Positions 22,474 through 23,715 of a DNA stretch of 23,715 nucleotides are shown here, one piece after another. The stretch comes from Oscillospiraceae bacterium (GTDB taxonomy: Bacteria; Bacillota; Clostridia; Oscillospirales; Ruminococcaceae), in NCBI GenBank assembly GCA_017828935.1, contig JAGAUG010000056.1:1-23715 (forward strand). Direction: 5' to 3'. The notes beneath the pieces are model-generated. The model was not told where the DNA came from, ran no database searches, and worked only from the letters and a program-made list of their open reading frames with translations. The translations under genes were made by a program, and so were the position numbers. The number at the start of each line of letters is the position of its first letter. Within the stretch, counting starts at the first letter, position 1.

Positions 22474-23202
22474 TTGTCTGGACATTCAAAATGGAATAAC
22501 ATAAAAAGAAAAAAAGAAAAGACAGACGCTCAAAGGGCGAAAATTTTTACGAAAATAGGTAGGCAAATATCTGTTGCTGTTAAAGAAGCCGGAGCTGACC
22601 CGGCGGTTAATAATAAATTAAAAGAACTAATATTAAAAGCGAAATCTAATAACGTTCCAAACGACAATATTTCGAGAATAATAAAAAAAGCAGCTGGCGA
22701 AGGCGGTAAGAACGATTACGAAGAGATAATATATGAAGGTTACGGGCCGAGCGGAGTTGATATTATTGTTGAAACGTTAACTAATAATAGAAATCGAACA
22801 GCTGGAGACTTAAGACATTATTTTGACAAGTTTGGAGGAAACCTTGGTCAAACTGGTTGTGTATCGTTTTTGTTTGAATCTAAAGGCGTAATAGAAATTT
22901 TATTAGATGATTTAATTAATAAAGATAAGTTATTAGAAGACAGTCTAGCTTTAGATATAGAAGATATCGAGATTTTAGATGATATAGCGATAGTTTATAC
23001 AGAACCTAAGAATCTATCAGAAATAACATCTAGTTTAGAAAAATTAAATTATAAAATAAATTCTTCTGAAATTAATAAGATTCCGAATACTTATGTAAAT
23101 ATTTCAGATCCGGATGTTTTGTTAAAACTAGAAAGATTATTAGATATGTTAGAAGACAACGACGACGTCCAAAACGTTTGGAATAATCTTTTTGAAGAAT
23201 AA
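22474..23202 (+). CDS. yebC: YebC/PmpR family protein (TACO1-like)
   Basis: Conserved protein known as a transcriptional regulator in some bacteria and, in other work, as a translation factor that helps ribosomes through proline-rich stretches (mitochondrial homologue TACO1). The 242 aa are full length with the family start SGHSKWNNIKRKK and conserved segments IYEGYGPSGVDIIVETLT, NRNRTAGDLRHYFDKFGG and GCVSFLFESKGVI. The start is TTG, confirmed by the invariant N-terminus and by AGAGGTG 7 bases upstream. Last gene of the metG operon; ruvC, a frequent follower elsewhere, is absent. Confidence 0.96.
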   Translation: MSGHSKWNNIKRKKEKTDAQRAKIFTKIGRQISVAVKEAGADPAVNNKLKELILKAKSNNVPNDNISRIIKKAAGEGGKNDYEEIIYEGYGPSGVDIIVETLTNNRNRTAGDLRHYFDKFGGNLGQTGCVSFLFESKGVIEILLDDLINKDKLLEDSLALDIEDIEILDDIAIVYTEPKNLSEITSSLEKLNYKINSSEINKIPNTYVNISDPDVLLKLERLLDMLEDNDDVQNVWNNLFEE

Positions 23203-23336
23203 CTTGTTTAGAAACCGTAAACTTTTGGCTTAATCTTAATCGACAACCTTGTTGTATAAAAGAGCTAGACAACGAGCGTAAGTTAACGACGTATTTTTTA
23301 AGATTAGGTGTTTATTATAGCCATAAAAAATTTCAA
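23203..23336. other. Structured 3' region after yebC
   Basis: 134 bp between the yebC stop and the terminator. It contains a 9-bp inverted repeat (TAATCTTAA 23231-23239, TTAAGATTA 23298-23306) enclosing a small ACAAC/GTTGT hairpin and a stretch richer in GC than other gaps here. No open frame or tRNA-like fold is recognised. It could be a 3' UTR structure or a small RNA. Confidence 0.3.
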
Positions 23337-23378
23337 AAAAAAGCTTACTAGAAATTAATTTTTCTAATAAGCTTTTTT
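23337..23378. terminator. Bidirectional terminator between yebC and the edge gene
   Basis: An 18-bp stem with one mismatch (arms 23337-23354 and 23361-23378, core AAGCTTA/TAAGCTT), 6-nt loop, and T-runs on both sides: TTTTTT then TATTTTTATT on plus, eight T on minus. It closes the metG-yebC operon and the converging gene at 23385. Confidence 0.9.
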
Positions 23379-23384
23379 GTATTT

Positions 23385-23715
23385 TTATTCTCTACCCCAA
23401 ACGCCGTAATCTATAAATAATTTCTTTCCGCCGCCGACGTCTTGTTTTAGATAAGTATTAACCGGATAATTTTTATTAAATCCGAATTGATAATCTTTCC
23501 CGCTACTATCTTTAGCGTGATATATATAATAACTAAATATAAAATCTTGGGTTTTAGACCCGTCGGGATTTATTTTTATAGAATTTTCGACAGGCAAAAC
23601 TTCATAAACATAATGTATTTTTTGAAACATTTCTTCCCAATTAGACCCATCAGTCTTTTTTCTAAAAAATTCGTGTTTAAAATTTTTAGAAACTAAGCTC
23701 TCTAAATTATTACTC
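23385..23715 (-). CDS. Hypothetical protein, 5' end outside the window
   Basis: The frame stays open from the stop codon at 23385 to the right edge, giving about 110 residues of a C-terminal part. The ATG at 23630 is probably internal: coding continues without a stop before it (HEFFRKKTDGSNWEE upstream) and no good ribosome binding site precedes it. The visible part is polar, rich in aromatic residues (VYEVLPVEN, FSYYIYHAKD, YQFGFNKNY, LFIDYGVWGRE) and probably beta-rich, with no membrane segment or known motif. I do not recognise a family. It converges on yebC and shares its terminator. Confidence 0.65.
   Translation of the reverse strand, partial: SNNLESLVSKNFKHEFFRKKTDGSNWEEMFQKIHYVYEVLPVENSIKINPDGSKTQDFIFSYYIYHAKDSSGKDYQFGFNKNYPVNTYLKQDVGGGKKLFIDYGVWGRE

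Noticed and set aside
23487..23696. 69-aa plus-strand open frame at the right edge
   Set aside because: It is antisense to a longer frame open to the window edge, whose composition is protein-like and which ends at a good terminator.

Overview
The window is an AT-rich bacterial chromosome segment that looks clostridial (Firmicutes/Bacillota, probably near Oscillospiraceae). The signs are strong AGGAGG-type ribosome binding sites, TTGACA/TATAAT promoters, AdhE, a sensory [FeFe] hydrogenase next to a SpoIIE-type phosphatase, a group B-like [FeFe] hydrogenase, and BspA-like leucine-rich-repeat (LRR) surface proteins. The low GC, short MetG and LRR proteins would suit a host-associated anaerobe with a modest genome, but that is inference. 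I saw no rRNA, tRNA, CRISPR array or intact insertion sequence.

Left part (1-3975, minus strand): rpsO, pnp and obg run right to left as a housekeeping operon with a consensus promoter, a long leader and a terminator-like hairpin between rpsO and pnp. Next, also on the minus strand, is a large secreted LRR protein (3997-6147) with its own consensus promoter.

Middle (6378-15153, plus strand): a fermentation and hydrogen cluster. It holds adhE, a small kinase-fold phosphotransferase, two tandem thioredoxin-like [2Fe-2S] ferredoxins, a PAS-containing sensory hydrogenase (HydS type), a PP2C/SpoIIE-family phosphatase overlapping it by 8 nt, and a second [FeFe] hydrogenase of the group B type, closed by a strong terminator. 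AdhE consumes NADH to make ethanol and the second hydrogenase disposes of electrons as H2. HydS plus phosphatase probably reads H2 or redox state and turns it into a dephosphorylation signal. No dedicated protein kinase or NADH-binding hydrogenase subunit is visible, so the signalling partner is either missing or elsewhere.

Right of the cluster are two more secreted LRR-family proteins in divergent orientation (15209-16417 minus; 17083-17658 plus). They have nearly the same signal peptides, and the 665-bp gap between them holds an orphan terminator and possible gene relics. Then come a minus-strand pair (sigma-region-4-like HTH regulator, SDR/FabG-like reductase) and a plus-strand housekeeping operon metG-tatD-DUF975-like-yebC ending at a bidirectional terminator. 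An incomplete minus-strand gene runs off the right edge.

Several start codons were moved from the longest reading frame to the one served by the visible Shine-Dalgarno sequence: pnp, the three LRR-family genes where needed, the second hydrogenase and metG. obg and yebC appear to use true TTG starts.
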